Shown here one piece after another: positions 35,796 through 45,594 of a DNA stretch of 64,000 bases; position 1 is the stretch's first letter; each line of letters begins with the position of its first letter. The DNA lies in NCBI GenBank assembly GCA_963803495.1, contig CAWDMP010000001.1, forward strand, positions 310,001-374,000, read 5' to 3'. A program made the position numbers and the translations under genes. The notes below the pieces were generated by a model that was given only the letters and a program-made list of their open reading frames with translations, made no database searches and was not told the DNA's origin. This stretch comes from Persicitalea sp963803495. GTDB taxonomy: Bacteria; Bacteroidota; Bacteroidia; Cytophagales; Spirosomataceae.

Positions 35796-36635
35796 TTGAA
35801 TTCCATAGTACTATCCCCCCGATTGACCGCGCATACCCCCATTTTCACGTCGGATAGTCTGTATTCCGACAATCTCGGCCGTGAAGTCAAGCTGTCGCTG
35901 GTACAGTCGGCCACCTCGCTTTCAGACCCGGTTTACTCGGTGTTGGTCATGTTCGACGGGCAGGACTTTCCAGCGGTGAGGGTACGTAAAGCCCTGGAAC
36001 AGTGGACCAGGCTACAACCCGAGCAGCCCGTAATAGTGGTGGGGATCCACGCCAACAAGGACCGAATCTACGAATACGGTACAGCCGCCAAGCCCGACTA
36101 TGCCTACCGCGGCAACAAAGCGGCCAACACTACCAACTTTGTAGTGAGTGAGTTGATACCTTACATACTAGCCAATCATCCGGTATCGGAACAACGCGAG
36201 GATTGGTCCATTGCGGGCTTTTCTTTGGGGGGCCTGATGGCGATCGACCTGGCCTGGCATCATGCGGAATTGTTTGCCAGGGTGGGCGTTTTTTCGGGGG
36301 CCCTATGGTGGCGGCAGCGCGCCTTGGAAGATGACTACGATGAGAGCGACCGCATCATGCACCAACTGATTCGTGAGGCGGCGGGACGGCCCCCGCTCGA
36401 ATTCTGGTTGCAGACGGGTACCCGCGACGAAGAGGCCGACCGCAACAACGACGGCGTCATCGACTCGATCGACGACACGCTCGATCTGATTGCGGAATTG
36501 GAGCGTAAAGGGTACCGCTGGGGGCAGGAGATTGTCTACCGGGAAGTGCTAGATGGCGAGCACGACCCCAAAACCTGGTCGGAGGTTTTTCCTGAATTTT
36601 TGAAATGGAGTCAACCGAAGGCGGCTTTTTTGTAA
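35796..36635 (+). CDS. Alpha/beta-hydrolase esterase, divergent from the amidoligase operon
   Basis: 279 aa, apparently starting at TTG 35796. Nucleophile elbow AGFSLGGLMAIDLAW; an acidic region GTRDEEADRNNDGVID; the catalytic His probably in DGEHDPKTWSEVFPEFL. It belongs to the same broad putative-esterase group as the protein encoded at 34997, which is transcribed away from it only 91 bases off, so the two promoters share one short region. A function with the operon is inferred from position alone. Confidence 0.8.
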   Translation: MNSIVLSPRLTAHTPIFTSDSLYSDNLGREVKLSLVQSATSLSDPVYSVLVMFDGQDFPAVRVRKALEQWTRLQPEQPVIVVGIHANKDRIYEYGTAAKPDYAYRGNKAANTTNFVVSELIPYILANHPVSEQREDWSIAGFSLGGLMAIDLAWHHAELFARVGVFSGALWWRQRALEDDYDESDRIMHQLIREAAGRPPLEFWLQTGTRDEEADRNNDGVIDSIDDTLDLIAELERKGYRWGQEIVYREVLDGEHDPKTWSEVFPEFLKWSQPKAAFL

Positions 36636-36709
36636 ATTGTGCTGTCGGTTTGTAATGCCATCGAACTACATTTTACTTTCAATACCTAATCACCATTAAA
36701 ATAAAAACC

Positions 36710-36964
36710 ATGGATAAGAACGAAATAGCAACCAATTCTCTGAATGAATACGCCCAAAGCCAATTGGAGATCCATAAGGCTGAACTGAATACCCGCTATT
36801 ACGACCGGGATTTATCATCCGAAGAACTCAAAGCCAAAGCGTTGGATGCGCAACGCGATATATTTAAAAAAGAATTAGACGAAAAAATTGCCGAGATTTT
36901 GAAGGATGGCCATAAGGCTTCTCTCGATGCGCTAAAAGACGAGTACCTTAAAAAACTGGGCTGA
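36710..36964 (+). CDS. Small charged helical hypothetical protein
   Basis: 84 aa, rich in Glu, Lys, Asp and Leu, without Cys, signal peptide or membrane helix. Heptad-like spacing in ELKAKALDAQRDIFKKELDE suggests a coiled coil. I do not recognise a family. It is AT-rich with a plain ATG start, and stands 74 bases after the esterase gene and 58 before a secreted esterase. Confidence 0.55.
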   Translation: MDKNEIATNSLNEYAQSQLEIHKAELNTRYYDRDLSSEELKAKALDAQRDIFKKELDEKIAEILKDGHKASLDALKDEYLKKLG

Positions 36965-36990
36965 TTCATTGAATATCAACTTTTAATTTA

Positions 36991-37018
36991 CCCATACCCC
37001 ATACCCCATACCCCAAAC
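36991..37018 (+). repeat. Tandem heptamer CCCATAC, four units
   Basis: Three exact CCCATAC units and a fourth variant CCCAAAC, ending four bases before the ATG of the secreted esterase gene. Copy-number change would alter the leader length directly. Confidence 0.85.
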
Positions 37019-37022
37019 ACCT

Positions 37023-38750
37023 ATGAAGAATATCTGCTGTGTGCTGCTTTTCCTGGCATTGAGCCAACTTACCATTGCGCAAAATGCGGGCCGCTTCGAG
37101 ATCGTCCTGCCCGCGATGAGTAAAACCGCCATGCTCGACGGGAGGCTGTTGCTTTTTCTATCGACTAAGGAAGGACAGGAGCCGCGCTACCAAGTGAGCG
37201 ACGACGTGGATTCACAGCAGATGTTCGGCATGGACCTGGAAAATGCCCGGCCGGGGCAAACGGTGACCTTCGATATGGCCGCTTTGGGCTATCCCGAAAG
37301 TTCTTTTCGTGACATACAGGTCGGCAAGTACTTCGTGCAGGTGGTACTTCACAAGTACGAAACGTTTAAAAGAAGCGACGGCCACACCGTGAAGTTGCCG
37401 ATGGATCGGGGCGAGGGGCAAAACTGGCGCACAGCACCAGGCAACGCTTACAGCAAGCCAATCAAAATCAGATTCGACCCGACCTCGCGCAAATCGCTCA
37501 AACTTTCGCTGGATCAGGAGAACCCGGAATTGCCCGATCCTGCCACCCAGCAGACAAAGTACATCAAGTACATCAGGATCAAATCCGAGAAGTTGAGTAA
37601 GTTTTGGGGCCGTGACATGCACCTGGGGGCTTGGGTACTGCTGCCCGAAGGCTTCGATGAGCACCCCGAAGCCAAGTACCCCCTTTGCCTTTTTCAAGGC
37701 CATTTTCCCGATTCGTTCGGCGGATTCAGCGAGACGCCTCCACCCGCCGACATGGATACGTCGGCCTATTCGCCACGATTTGGTATCTACGGCTATAATA
37801 AATTGGTAGCACAAGAGGCCTATGACATGTACAAGCAGTGGACTGCGCCCAACTTTCCAAGGTACCTGGTGGTACAAATACAGCACGCCAACCCGTTTTA
37901 CGACGATTCGTACGCCGTCAACTCGGCTAACATCGGTCCGTACGGCGATGCGATCATGTACGAGCTACTGCCCGAAATCGAGCGGCAATTCCGGGGCATC
38001 GGGCAGGGTTGGGCACGGTTTACTTACGGCGGCTCCACGGGGGGCTGGGAAGCATTGGCTGCTCAGGTCTACTATCCCGACGAGTTCAACGGTTGCTTCG
38101 CAGCCTGCCCCGACCCGATCACCTTTGAGGCTTATACGATGGTCAATTTGTACAAAGACGAAAATGCCTACTATTGGAACGGACCGTTCAAGAAAACGCC
38201 CAAACCCGGCAAACGCAATTACCTCGGTGAAATGCTGTGCACCCTGGAAGACATGAATCGCCGCGAGGCCGTGCTGGGCAGCAAGGGGCGGTCCGGCGAC
38301 CAGTGGGATATCTGGCAGGCCGTGTACTCGCCCGTCGGGAGCGATGGGTACCCCAAGCCGATTTGGGACAAAAAAACGGGCGTGATCGACAAAGGAGTAG
38401 CCAATTATTGGAAGGAAAACTACGACCTGATGCACATCTTGAAGCGTGATTGGAAAACGCTCGGCCCCAAGCTCACCGGCAAAATACACATCTATTGCGG
38501 CGATATGGACAACTACTACCTCAACAACGCCGTGTACCTCATGGAGGACTACCTCAAATCCACCCGTTCGCCCAACTACTACGGCGAGGTAGCCTACGGC
38601 GACCGCGCCGAGCACTGCTGGAATGGCGACCCGACGCTCCCCAATCACATATCCAGGCTGCGCTACAACACCATGTACCTACCCAAAATCATGAAGCGCA
38701 TCGAAACTTCGGCCCCGGTGGGCGCGGATCTGACGAGCTGGAGGTACTGA
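37023..38750 (+). CDS. Large secreted putative esterase
   Basis: 575 aa with a clear signal peptide (ends near TIAQ). An N-terminal beta-rich region of about 200 residues precedes the alpha/beta-hydrolase domain, which has GAWVLLPEGFDE, the nucleophile motif TYGGSTGGWEALAAQ and a C-terminal DRAEHCWNGD carrying the catalytic His. The catalytic domain belongs to the enterochelin-esterase/feruloyl-esterase-like class in general form. Probably periplasmic, acting on an ester taken up from outside. No frame break seen. Confidence 0.85.
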   Translation: MKNICCVLLFLALSQLTIAQNAGRFEIVLPAMSKTAMLDGRLLLFLSTKEGQEPRYQVSDDVDSQQMFGMDLENARPGQTVTFDMAALGYPESSFRDIQVGKYFVQVVLHKYETFKRSDGHTVKLPMDRGEGQNWRTAPGNAYSKPIKIRFDPTSRKSLKLSLDQENPELPDPATQQTKYIKYIRIKSEKLSKFWGRDMHLGAWVLLPEGFDEHPEAKYPLCLFQGHFPDSFGGFSETPPPADMDTSAYSPRFGIYGYNKLVAQEAYDMYKQWTAPNFPRYLVVQIQHANPFYDDSYAVNSANIGPYGDAIMYELLPEIERQFRGIGQGWARFTYGGSTGGWEALAAQVYYPDEFNGCFAACPDPITFEAYTMVNLYKDENAYYWNGPFKKTPKPGKRNYLGEMLCTLEDMNRREAVLGSKGRSGDQWDIWQAVYSPVGSDGYPKPIWDKKTGVIDKGVANYWKENYDLMHILKRDWKTLGPKLTGKIHIYCGDMDNYYLNNAVYLMEDYLKSTRSPNYYGEVAYGDRAEHCWNGDPTLPNHISRLRYNTMYLPKIMKRIETSAPVGADLTSWRY

Positions 38751-38851
38751 AGGTTTTGTGAGCGTGATTTATTAAAGTAAATACCAAAGTTGAGAGACCT
38801 TACACACTACTATTATGCTCATTTGTAGCCTCCTGACCTGATTTTCATAAT

Positions 38852-40342
38852 ATGAAACGCATCGAGTTTATTAAGACACTTGGCTTGGGAGCCGCCGGAA
38901 TTGCCGCTTCGGAGAGCCTGCTTTCGGGTTGTATGAATATGGACATGGATGCGATGAACGCCGTCGCACCCGACATCACGCCCGGTACGTTCACTACACC
39001 GCTTCCCACGCTCGAAACCGCCACAACGGGGACTGCCCTCAATGCCCACGGCATGAGCGGTTCGGTCATGCCGGGAAAAAATGGTCCGATGCTGGGTTAC
39101 CGGAGTACCCTCCTCGGGCCGACCATCCGGGCGGAGCGAGGCAGCGTGGTTACCATTCCCTTCACCAATGGCCTCACCGAGGACACCAACATTCACTGGC
39201 ACGGGCTGCTCGTCCCGCCCGCGATGGACGGACATCCCGAGCAGATGGTGAAAGCCGGGCAGTCGTTCAACTATTCTTTCAAGATAGAGCAACCCGCCGG
39301 CATAGCGTGGTACCATCCGCATCCGCACATGAAAACGGGGCGACAAGTATTCATGGGTCTGGCGGGGATGTTCATCATCGAAAGCCCCGAGGAAAGGCTT
39401 CTGAAACTTCCGTCCGGCGAATACGAGATCCCGCTGGTGATTCAGGATAAGCGCGTCGACGCCAGCGGAGCGCTGCTGTACAATCCGACGATGGGCGAAA
39501 TCATGATCGGCTATATGGGCGACACCATTACGGTGAACGGGACGTACGCCCCTTACCACAACGTGGCTTCCCGCACCTATCGCCTCCGGGTGCTGAACGG
39601 CTCCAACGCACGAATCTACAACTTGGCCCTAAGTAGCGGCGATCCAATCACCGTCATTGGCTCCGACGGCGGACTGTTGTCCGCCCCCGAAACGGTCAGC
39701 AGTGTTTTGCTCGCTCCCGGTGAGCGTGCCGACCTGCTGGTGGATTTCGACAAGTTAAGCATGAACAGCGAAGTTTTCTTGCAAAGCAATCCTTTTTCCG
39801 GCGCGGACTCGCAGGGGAGACAGGGATTCAAAATTATGAAGTTCGTGGTTAAAAAAGCCGAAAATGACCCTTTTACCTTGCCCGCCACGCTGGATAATAT
39901 CCCGGCGATGCCCCCTGCCTCCGCCACCAAAACCCGAACTTTTGATATCGGTATTTCGACGGAAGGCTCCGGCAAGCACAAAATGGGCAAAATGAAAAGT
40001 ATGGCGGGGATGCACACGATCAACGGCAAGACCTTTTCGATGGATCGGATCGACGAGTCGGTGCCGCTGAACAACGTTGAAATCTGGGAATTTAATAACA
40101 CCAACGGCGATGAACCGCACCCGATGCACCTGCACGGCACTTTCTTCCGGGTACTCAGCCGCGCGGGCGGGCGAAACAATATCATGCCCCACGAGCGGGG
40201 CCTGAAGGACACCGTGCTGGTGATGCCGGGCGAAAGCGTGCGCGTAATCACCAAATTCGAGCGGGCTGGCAAATTTGTCTTCCACTGCCACAATCTCGAA
40301 CATGAAGACGATGGCATGATGCTCAATTTTCAGGTAAGCTGA
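38852..40342 (+). CDS. Multicopper oxidase, periplasmic (CueO/CopA-like)
   Basis: 496 aa. The N-terminus has a hydrophobic export signal ending at LLSGC, likely a lipoprotein. All four copper-ligand blocks are visible: NIHWHG, WYHPHPHMKTG, HPMHLHGTFFRV and FHCHNLEHEDDGMM. The Met-rich stretches (MNMDMDAMN; KMGKMKSMAGMHT) are usual in copper-detoxifying oxidases. It oxidises Cu(I) in the periplasm, making it less toxic. First gene of the copper island, about 157 bases before cusA. Confidence 0.94.
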   Translation: MKRIEFIKTLGLGAAGIAASESLLSGCMNMDMDAMNAVAPDITPGTFTTPLPTLETATTGTALNAHGMSGSVMPGKNGPMLGYRSTLLGPTIRAERGSVVTIPFTNGLTEDTNIHWHGLLVPPAMDGHPEQMVKAGQSFNYSFKIEQPAGIAWYHPHPHMKTGRQVFMGLAGMFIIESPEERLLKLPSGEYEIPLVIQDKRVDASGALLYNPTMGEIMIGYMGDTITVNGTYAPYHNVASRTYRLRVLNGSNARIYNLALSSGDPITVIGSDGGLLSAPETVSSVLLAPGERADLLVDFDKLSMNSEVFLQSNPFSGADSQGRQGFKIMKFVVKKAENDPFTLPATLDNIPAMPPASATKTRTFDIGISTEGSGKHKMGKMKSMAGMHTINGKTFSMDRIDESVPLNNVEIWEFNNTNGDEPHPMHLHGTFFRVLSRAGGRNNIMPHERGLKDTVLVMPGESVRVITKFERAGKFVFHCHNLEHEDDGMMLNFQVS

Positions 40343-40498
40343 ATCTTTTCCTCAAGCTTTAAGTCGCGCAGATACTCTTCCAGACTTCACTGATTTGATT
40401 TTTACGCTCTGAGGTAGGGCCGTGATTTCCTGAAAGCCCGGCTATCGTGCGTGTGTTGCGCCGGAGAAAAAACAGATTTTGCTTCTGCAATCCCTAGT

Positions 40499-43400
40499 AT
40501 GCTCAAGCCCGTCATTAAGTACTTCCTGGAAAATAAACTGGTCACGGTGCTGCTGCTGATCGCCCTGGTGGCCTGGGGCGTGGTGACGTCGCCCTTCGAC
40601 TGGAACACCGGATTCCTGCCCAAGGATCCCGTACCTGTGGACGCCATTCCAGACATTGGCGAGAATCAGCAAATCGTGTTTACGCAGTGGCCGGGCCGCT
40701 CACCGCAGGACATCGAAGATCAGATTTCTTACCCACTCACGACCTACCTGCTGGGCATTCCGGGCGTGAAAACGATCCGTAGTTCGTCCATCTTCAGCTT
40801 TTCCAGTATCTATATCATCTTTTCGGAAGAGGCGTAATTTTATTGGTCGCGCTCCCGGATTCTTGAAAAACTCAACTCCCTTCCCGCCGGACTGATGCCC
40901 GATGGCGTGACACCCACCCTTGGGCCCGACACCACCGCTCTGGGGCAGGTGTACTGGTACACGCTGGAAGGCCGCGACAAAGACGGCAACCCGACGGGCG
41001 GCTGGGACTTGCGCGAAATCCGCACCGCCCAGGATTTTTACGTCAAGTACGGCCTCAACGCCGTCGAGGGCGTTTCGGAAGTGGCCTCTATCGGTGGCCT
41101 CGTGCAGGAATACCAAATCGACGTCGATCCCGACGCGCTGAAAGCCTACGGTATCCCGCTCAACATGGTGATGATGGCCGTGCAGAAATCGAACCGCGAC
41201 GTGGGGGCCAAAACGCTGGAAATCAATCAGGCCGAGTATTTGGTGCGGGGACTGGGCTATGTGAAAAGCGTGGGCGACATCGAGAAGGCCGTGGTGTCGG
41301 TACAAAACAACGTCCCCATCCGCATCAAAGACATCGGCGTCGTCAGCCTCGGTCCCGCCAACCGCCGGGGCCTGCTGGATAAGGGCGGGGCCGAAGTGGT
41401 GGGTGGCGTAGTGGTGGCGCGGTACGGTTCCAATCCGCTGGCGGTTATCGATAATGTGAAGGAAAAGATCAAAGAAATCGCGCCGGGGCTGCCCAGCAAG
41501 ATTCTGGCTAGCGGCACCAGGAGCCAACTGACAATCGTGCCCTTCTACGACCGCACCGGGCTGATCCACGAAACCATCGGGACGCTGGAAGGAGCACTCT
41601 CTCACGAGATCCTCATCAGCGTCATCGTGGTGCTGGTGCTGATGCTCAACCTGCGGGCCTCGCTCCTCATTTCCAGTCTGCTGCCCGTGGGGGTACTTAT
41701 GACCTTCATCGTGATGCGCTACTCGGGCGTAGACGCCAACGTAGTGGCCCTGTCGGGAATCGCCATCGCCATCGGAGTCATGGTGGACGTGGGCATCGTG
41801 TTCGTCGAGAATATTATCCGGCACCTGGAAATGCCCGAAAACCACGGCATCCGGGGTAACGAGCTGATGCGGGTAATCTACGAAGCGACGGTCGAGGTGG
41901 CCTCCGCCATCACCACCGCTCTGGCCACGATCATCGTGAGTTTCGTTCCCGTTTTTGCGATGGAGTCGGCCGAAGGAAAGCTGTTCCGGCCTTTGGCGTT
42001 TACCAAAACCTTTGCCCTGCTGGGCGCTTTCGTGCTGGGGCTGGTCATGCTGCCCGCCCTTATGCATTTGGTTTTCGGCATCGACTACGACAAGAAGCGC
42101 GTCCGCCGCACATGGAGCATCATCCTGATCGTCAGCGGCATCGTCCAGGCTTTTTACGCCCACACCTGGCTTCCGCTGGCCCTCAGCCTGATCGGACTCA
42201 ACGGCCTGCTAGAACCCCGCTGGCCGGAGAAGTACAAGGAGTACCCCAACTACGTCAACACCGGCCTCACCCTCTTCATCGCCTCCTTTTTCCTGACCGA
42301 GGAGTGGCTTCCGCTGGGGCCGCAAAGTAGTCTGTTGGTCAATTACATTTTCGTCCTGCTACTGATCGGCTCGATTCTGGGCGCGTTGCTGACTATCGTC
42401 CATTTCTACGAGCCGGTGCTGCGCTGGTGCCTGCGCAACAAGGGTACCTTCATGCTGCTGCCGCTCTTCACGCTGCTCTTCGGGCTGCTGGCGTGGCTCG
42501 GCTACGATCGTACGTTCGGCTTCGCCGCCGATGGATTTGGAAAATTGGGCTGGAATATCCGCGAAACGGCTTTCTGGTCGGGCAACGCCCGCCGCTTTCC
42601 CGGCATTGGCTCCGAATTCATGCCCTCGCTGAACGAGGGTAGCTACCTGCTCATGCCCACGTCTATGCCGCACTCCGGCATCTCCTACAACCGTGAGGTA
42701 GTAGGTCAACTTGATATGCTGCTGAGTAAAATTCCCGAAGTCGATTTGGCAGTAGGTAAGCTGGGGCGGGCCGAGACCGCTCTCGATCCGGCCCCGATCT
42801 CGATGTTCGAGAATGTCATTAACTACAAGCCCGAATTCATGCTCAATGGCGCGGGCCGCCGCGTCCGCTTCCAGGTCGATGAGCAGGACCGCTTCGTAAC
42901 CGTCGGTGGCGACACGCTCACCAACGAGGCCGGGCTGCAACGCGGCCTGATTGCCGCCGACCTGGTGCCGGACGAAAACGGCGAGTACTACCGCAACTGG
43001 CGGCCCTCTATCCATTCGCCCGACGATATCTGGGACGAAATCGTGCGCGTGACCATGATACCGGGTGTGACTTCGGCCCCCAAGCTACAACCCATCGAAA
43101 CCCGGCTGGTGATGCTGCAAACCGGGATGCGCGCGCCAATGGGTATCAAGGTATTTGGGCCCGACTTGCCGGGAATCGAAGCCTTTGGCCGCAAACTGGA
43201 AGATATTTTAAAGAGCGTTCCCTCGGTCAAGGCGGAGGCGGTTTTCGCTGACCGCATCGTGGGCAAGCCGTATCTGAATCTCAATATCAATCGGGACGAA
43301 ATATCGCGCTACGGGCTGAACGTGGAGGACGTTCAGCAGGTCATCGAAACGGCCATCGGCGGCATGAAAATCACTTCTACCGTGGAGGGCCGCGAGCGTT

Positions 43401-44324
43401 TTCCGGTGCGGGTGCGCTACCCCCGCGAACTACGCGATGACCCCGCTGCCCTTGCCAAAATCCTGGTACCCACACCCACCGGAGCGCAGGTGCCGTTGGG
43501 TCAACTGGTCGATTTTGAATACAAAAGAGGGCCGCAGGCCATCAAGAGCGAAAATACATTCCTGGTCGGCTACGTGCTGTTCGACAAGAGGGACGGTTTT
43601 GCCGAAGTGGATGTAGTGAACGATGCCCAGGCGGCCATTCAGGAAGAGATCGACGCCGGGCAACTGACGGTACCCGCCGGGATCAGCTACCGTTTTTCGG
43701 GTAGCTACGAAAACCAGATTCGGGCCGTCAAGCGGCTGTCCATCGTGATTCCCATCAGTCTTGATCGTCATTTTTCTGCTGCTGTATTTCCAGTTCAAAA
43801 CCGTCATTGCCTCCTCGATCCACTTCTCGGGTGTTTTCGTGGCCTTCGCGGGTGGCTTCATCATGCTCTGGCTCTACGGGCAGGATTGGTTCATGAATTT
43901 CTCAGTGGCCGACGTCAATATGCGTACACTCTTCCAGATGCACCCCATCAACCTGAGTGTGGCCGTGTGGGTGGGCTTCATCGCGCTATTCGGCATCGCC
44001 ACCGACGACGGCGTCATCATGGGTACCTACATCCACCAGGTTTTTGAGGAGCACAACCCCCAAACCGTGGCAGAAGTGCGGGAAGCCGTGCTGGTGGCGG
44101 GCAAGAAGCGGGTGCGTCCGGCCATGATGACGGCGGCGGTGGCCATCATCGCCCTGCTGCCCGTCCTGACGTCCACGGGTAAGGGCGCTGACATCATGAT
44201 CCCGATGGCGATTCCGACTTTCGGGGGCATGACAATTCAGATCATGACGATGTTCGTCGTTCCCGTTTTGCAAGCCTTTTGGCGCGAAACGGTAATTAAA
44301 AACAAAAGCAAGAAAACGGCATGA
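40499..44324 (+). CDS. cusA: CusA-type heavy-metal RND efflux pump, one nonsense codon and one frameshift
   Basis: Inner-membrane proton-driven pump of a CusCBA system, about 1275 aa when joined, longer than E. coli CusA. Start MLKPVIKYFLENKL at 40499 gives the usual first helix. An in-frame TAA at 40835-40837 sits in ISFSEEA*FYWSRSRILE, where relatives have an acidic residue. At about 43760-43765 one extra base shifts …IPISL into VIFLLLYFQFKTVIA. Family signatures include GGLVQEYQIDVDPDALK, GVMVDVGIVFVENI and ALFGIATDDGVIMG. A segment of about 105 residues with four extra hydrophobic stretches (42091-42405) is inserted after IDYDKK. The end overlaps cusC by 4 bases. Confidence 0.92.
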
Positions 44325-45544
44325 AGTACCTGACTTCCATAGTATTGCTAATTCTCAACCTGGACGCCACCGCCCAGACGCTGGACGACTATTTCAAGAC
44401 GGCAGCCGGGCAGAACCCGGGGATTCAGGCCAAATACAAAGAATTCGAGGCGGCGATGCAGCGCATCCCGCAAGTCAATTCGCTGCCCGACCCCAGTATC
44501 TCTTTCGGGTACTTTATCTCGCCCGTCGAAACACGGGTCGGCCCGCAGCGGGCGCGGTTCTCGCTGTCGCAGATGTTTCCCTGGTTTGGTACCTTGAAAG
44601 CGCAGGCCGATGCGGCGACTTTGCAGGCCGAGGCAAGGTACTTCGCCTTTCTGGATGCCCGCAATCAGTTGTACTACCGCGTGGCGGCGGCTTACTATCC
44701 GCTCTACGAACTACGCGAGTGGCAACGGATCGAGACGAAGAACATCCAAATCCTTCAATCGTACAAAGACCTGGCTACGGTGAAGTTCCAAAACGGCCAG
44801 GCCCCTCTGGTGGACGCTTTGCGGGTGGACCTCATGTTGAAAGAAGCCCAAACGGAATTGGAAATCCTGCAAAAAAAGGAAGTACCGTTACGGACGGCTT
44901 TCAATAAATCGCTGAACCGGGCGGTCAATGAGGCGGTGACCGTCCCCGACTCATTGACCGCCGAGGCACCGACCCCGCGCTATCGCCGCGACTCGCTGCT
45001 GACTGACAACCCGGTACTCTCCGAACTCGACCGCCGAATTGAAGCCGCCCGCGCCGCCGAGACCGTGGCCGAAAAGCAAGCCATGCCCAAGCTGGGCGCG
45101 GGGCTGGATTACGTGATCGTGGACAAACGAACCGACATGAATCCCGGCGGCAACGGCCGCGACGTGCTGATGCCGATGGTAACGGTGGGCCTGCCGATTT
45201 ATCGTAAAAAGTACGCGGCGGCTATCAAGGAAGCCCAATTGATGCAGGATAGCTACGTTTTGCAAAAAGAAGAACTGAGCAACTCGCTCACCGCCAATTA
45301 CGAAATGACCTTGTTTGAAACAGAACAGCAACAGGAATTGATCGCCCTCTACCGCGAGCAGATTCAGGAGTCAGAGCAGATTCTCGAATTGCTGCTGACG
45401 GCTTACAGCAATTCGGGGGCCAACTTCGAGGAAGTACTCCGGGTGCAGGAGCAAATTTTGAAATACCAAAAGATGAACGTGACGGCCCTGAAAAACTACC
45501 GCATTGCTCTGGCCAGAATCGACTACCTGACGGCACGGAATTGA
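44321..45544 (+). CDS. cusC: CusC/TolC-type outer-membrane efflux protein
   Basis: 407 aa with a signal peptide (ends near ATAQ). Two outer-membrane-factor repeats are seen: …SLPDPSISFGYF, FSLSQMFPWFGTLKAQAD and, in the second half, PMVTVGLPIYRKKYAAAI, with long coiled-coil helices between. It forms the channel through which CusBA expels metal. ATGA overlap with cusA shows translational coupling. Confidence 0.93.
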   Translation: MKYLTSIVLLILNLDATAQTLDDYFKTAAGQNPGIQAKYKEFEAAMQRIPQVNSLPDPSISFGYFISPVETRVGPQRARFSLSQMFPWFGTLKAQADAATLQAEARYFAFLDARNQLYYRVAAAYYPLYELREWQRIETKNIQILQSYKDLATVKFQNGQAPLVDALRVDLMLKEAQTELEILQKKEVPLRTAFNKSLNRAVNEAVTVPDSLTAEAPTPRYRRDSLLTDNPVLSELDRRIEAARAAETVAEKQAMPKLGAGLDYVIVDKRTDMNPGGNGRDVLMPMVTVGLPIYRKKYAAAIKEAQLMQDSYVLQKEELSNSLTANYEMTLFETEQQQELIALYREQIQESEQILELLLTAYSNSGANFEEVLRVQEQILKYQKMNVTALKNYRIALARIDYLTARN

Positions 45545-45594
45545 AGATCAGCCTTTTATACCTATCACTCCAAGATTATTCACCCTTTTGAGTT

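Noticed and set aside
36991..37018. Possible CRISPR-like array
   Set aside because: Units are 7 bases with no spacers; it is a simple tandem repeat.
40451..40498. Longer start for cusA
   Set aside because: It adds a Cys-containing leader not seen in CusA; the ATG at 40499 gives the usual N-terminal helix.
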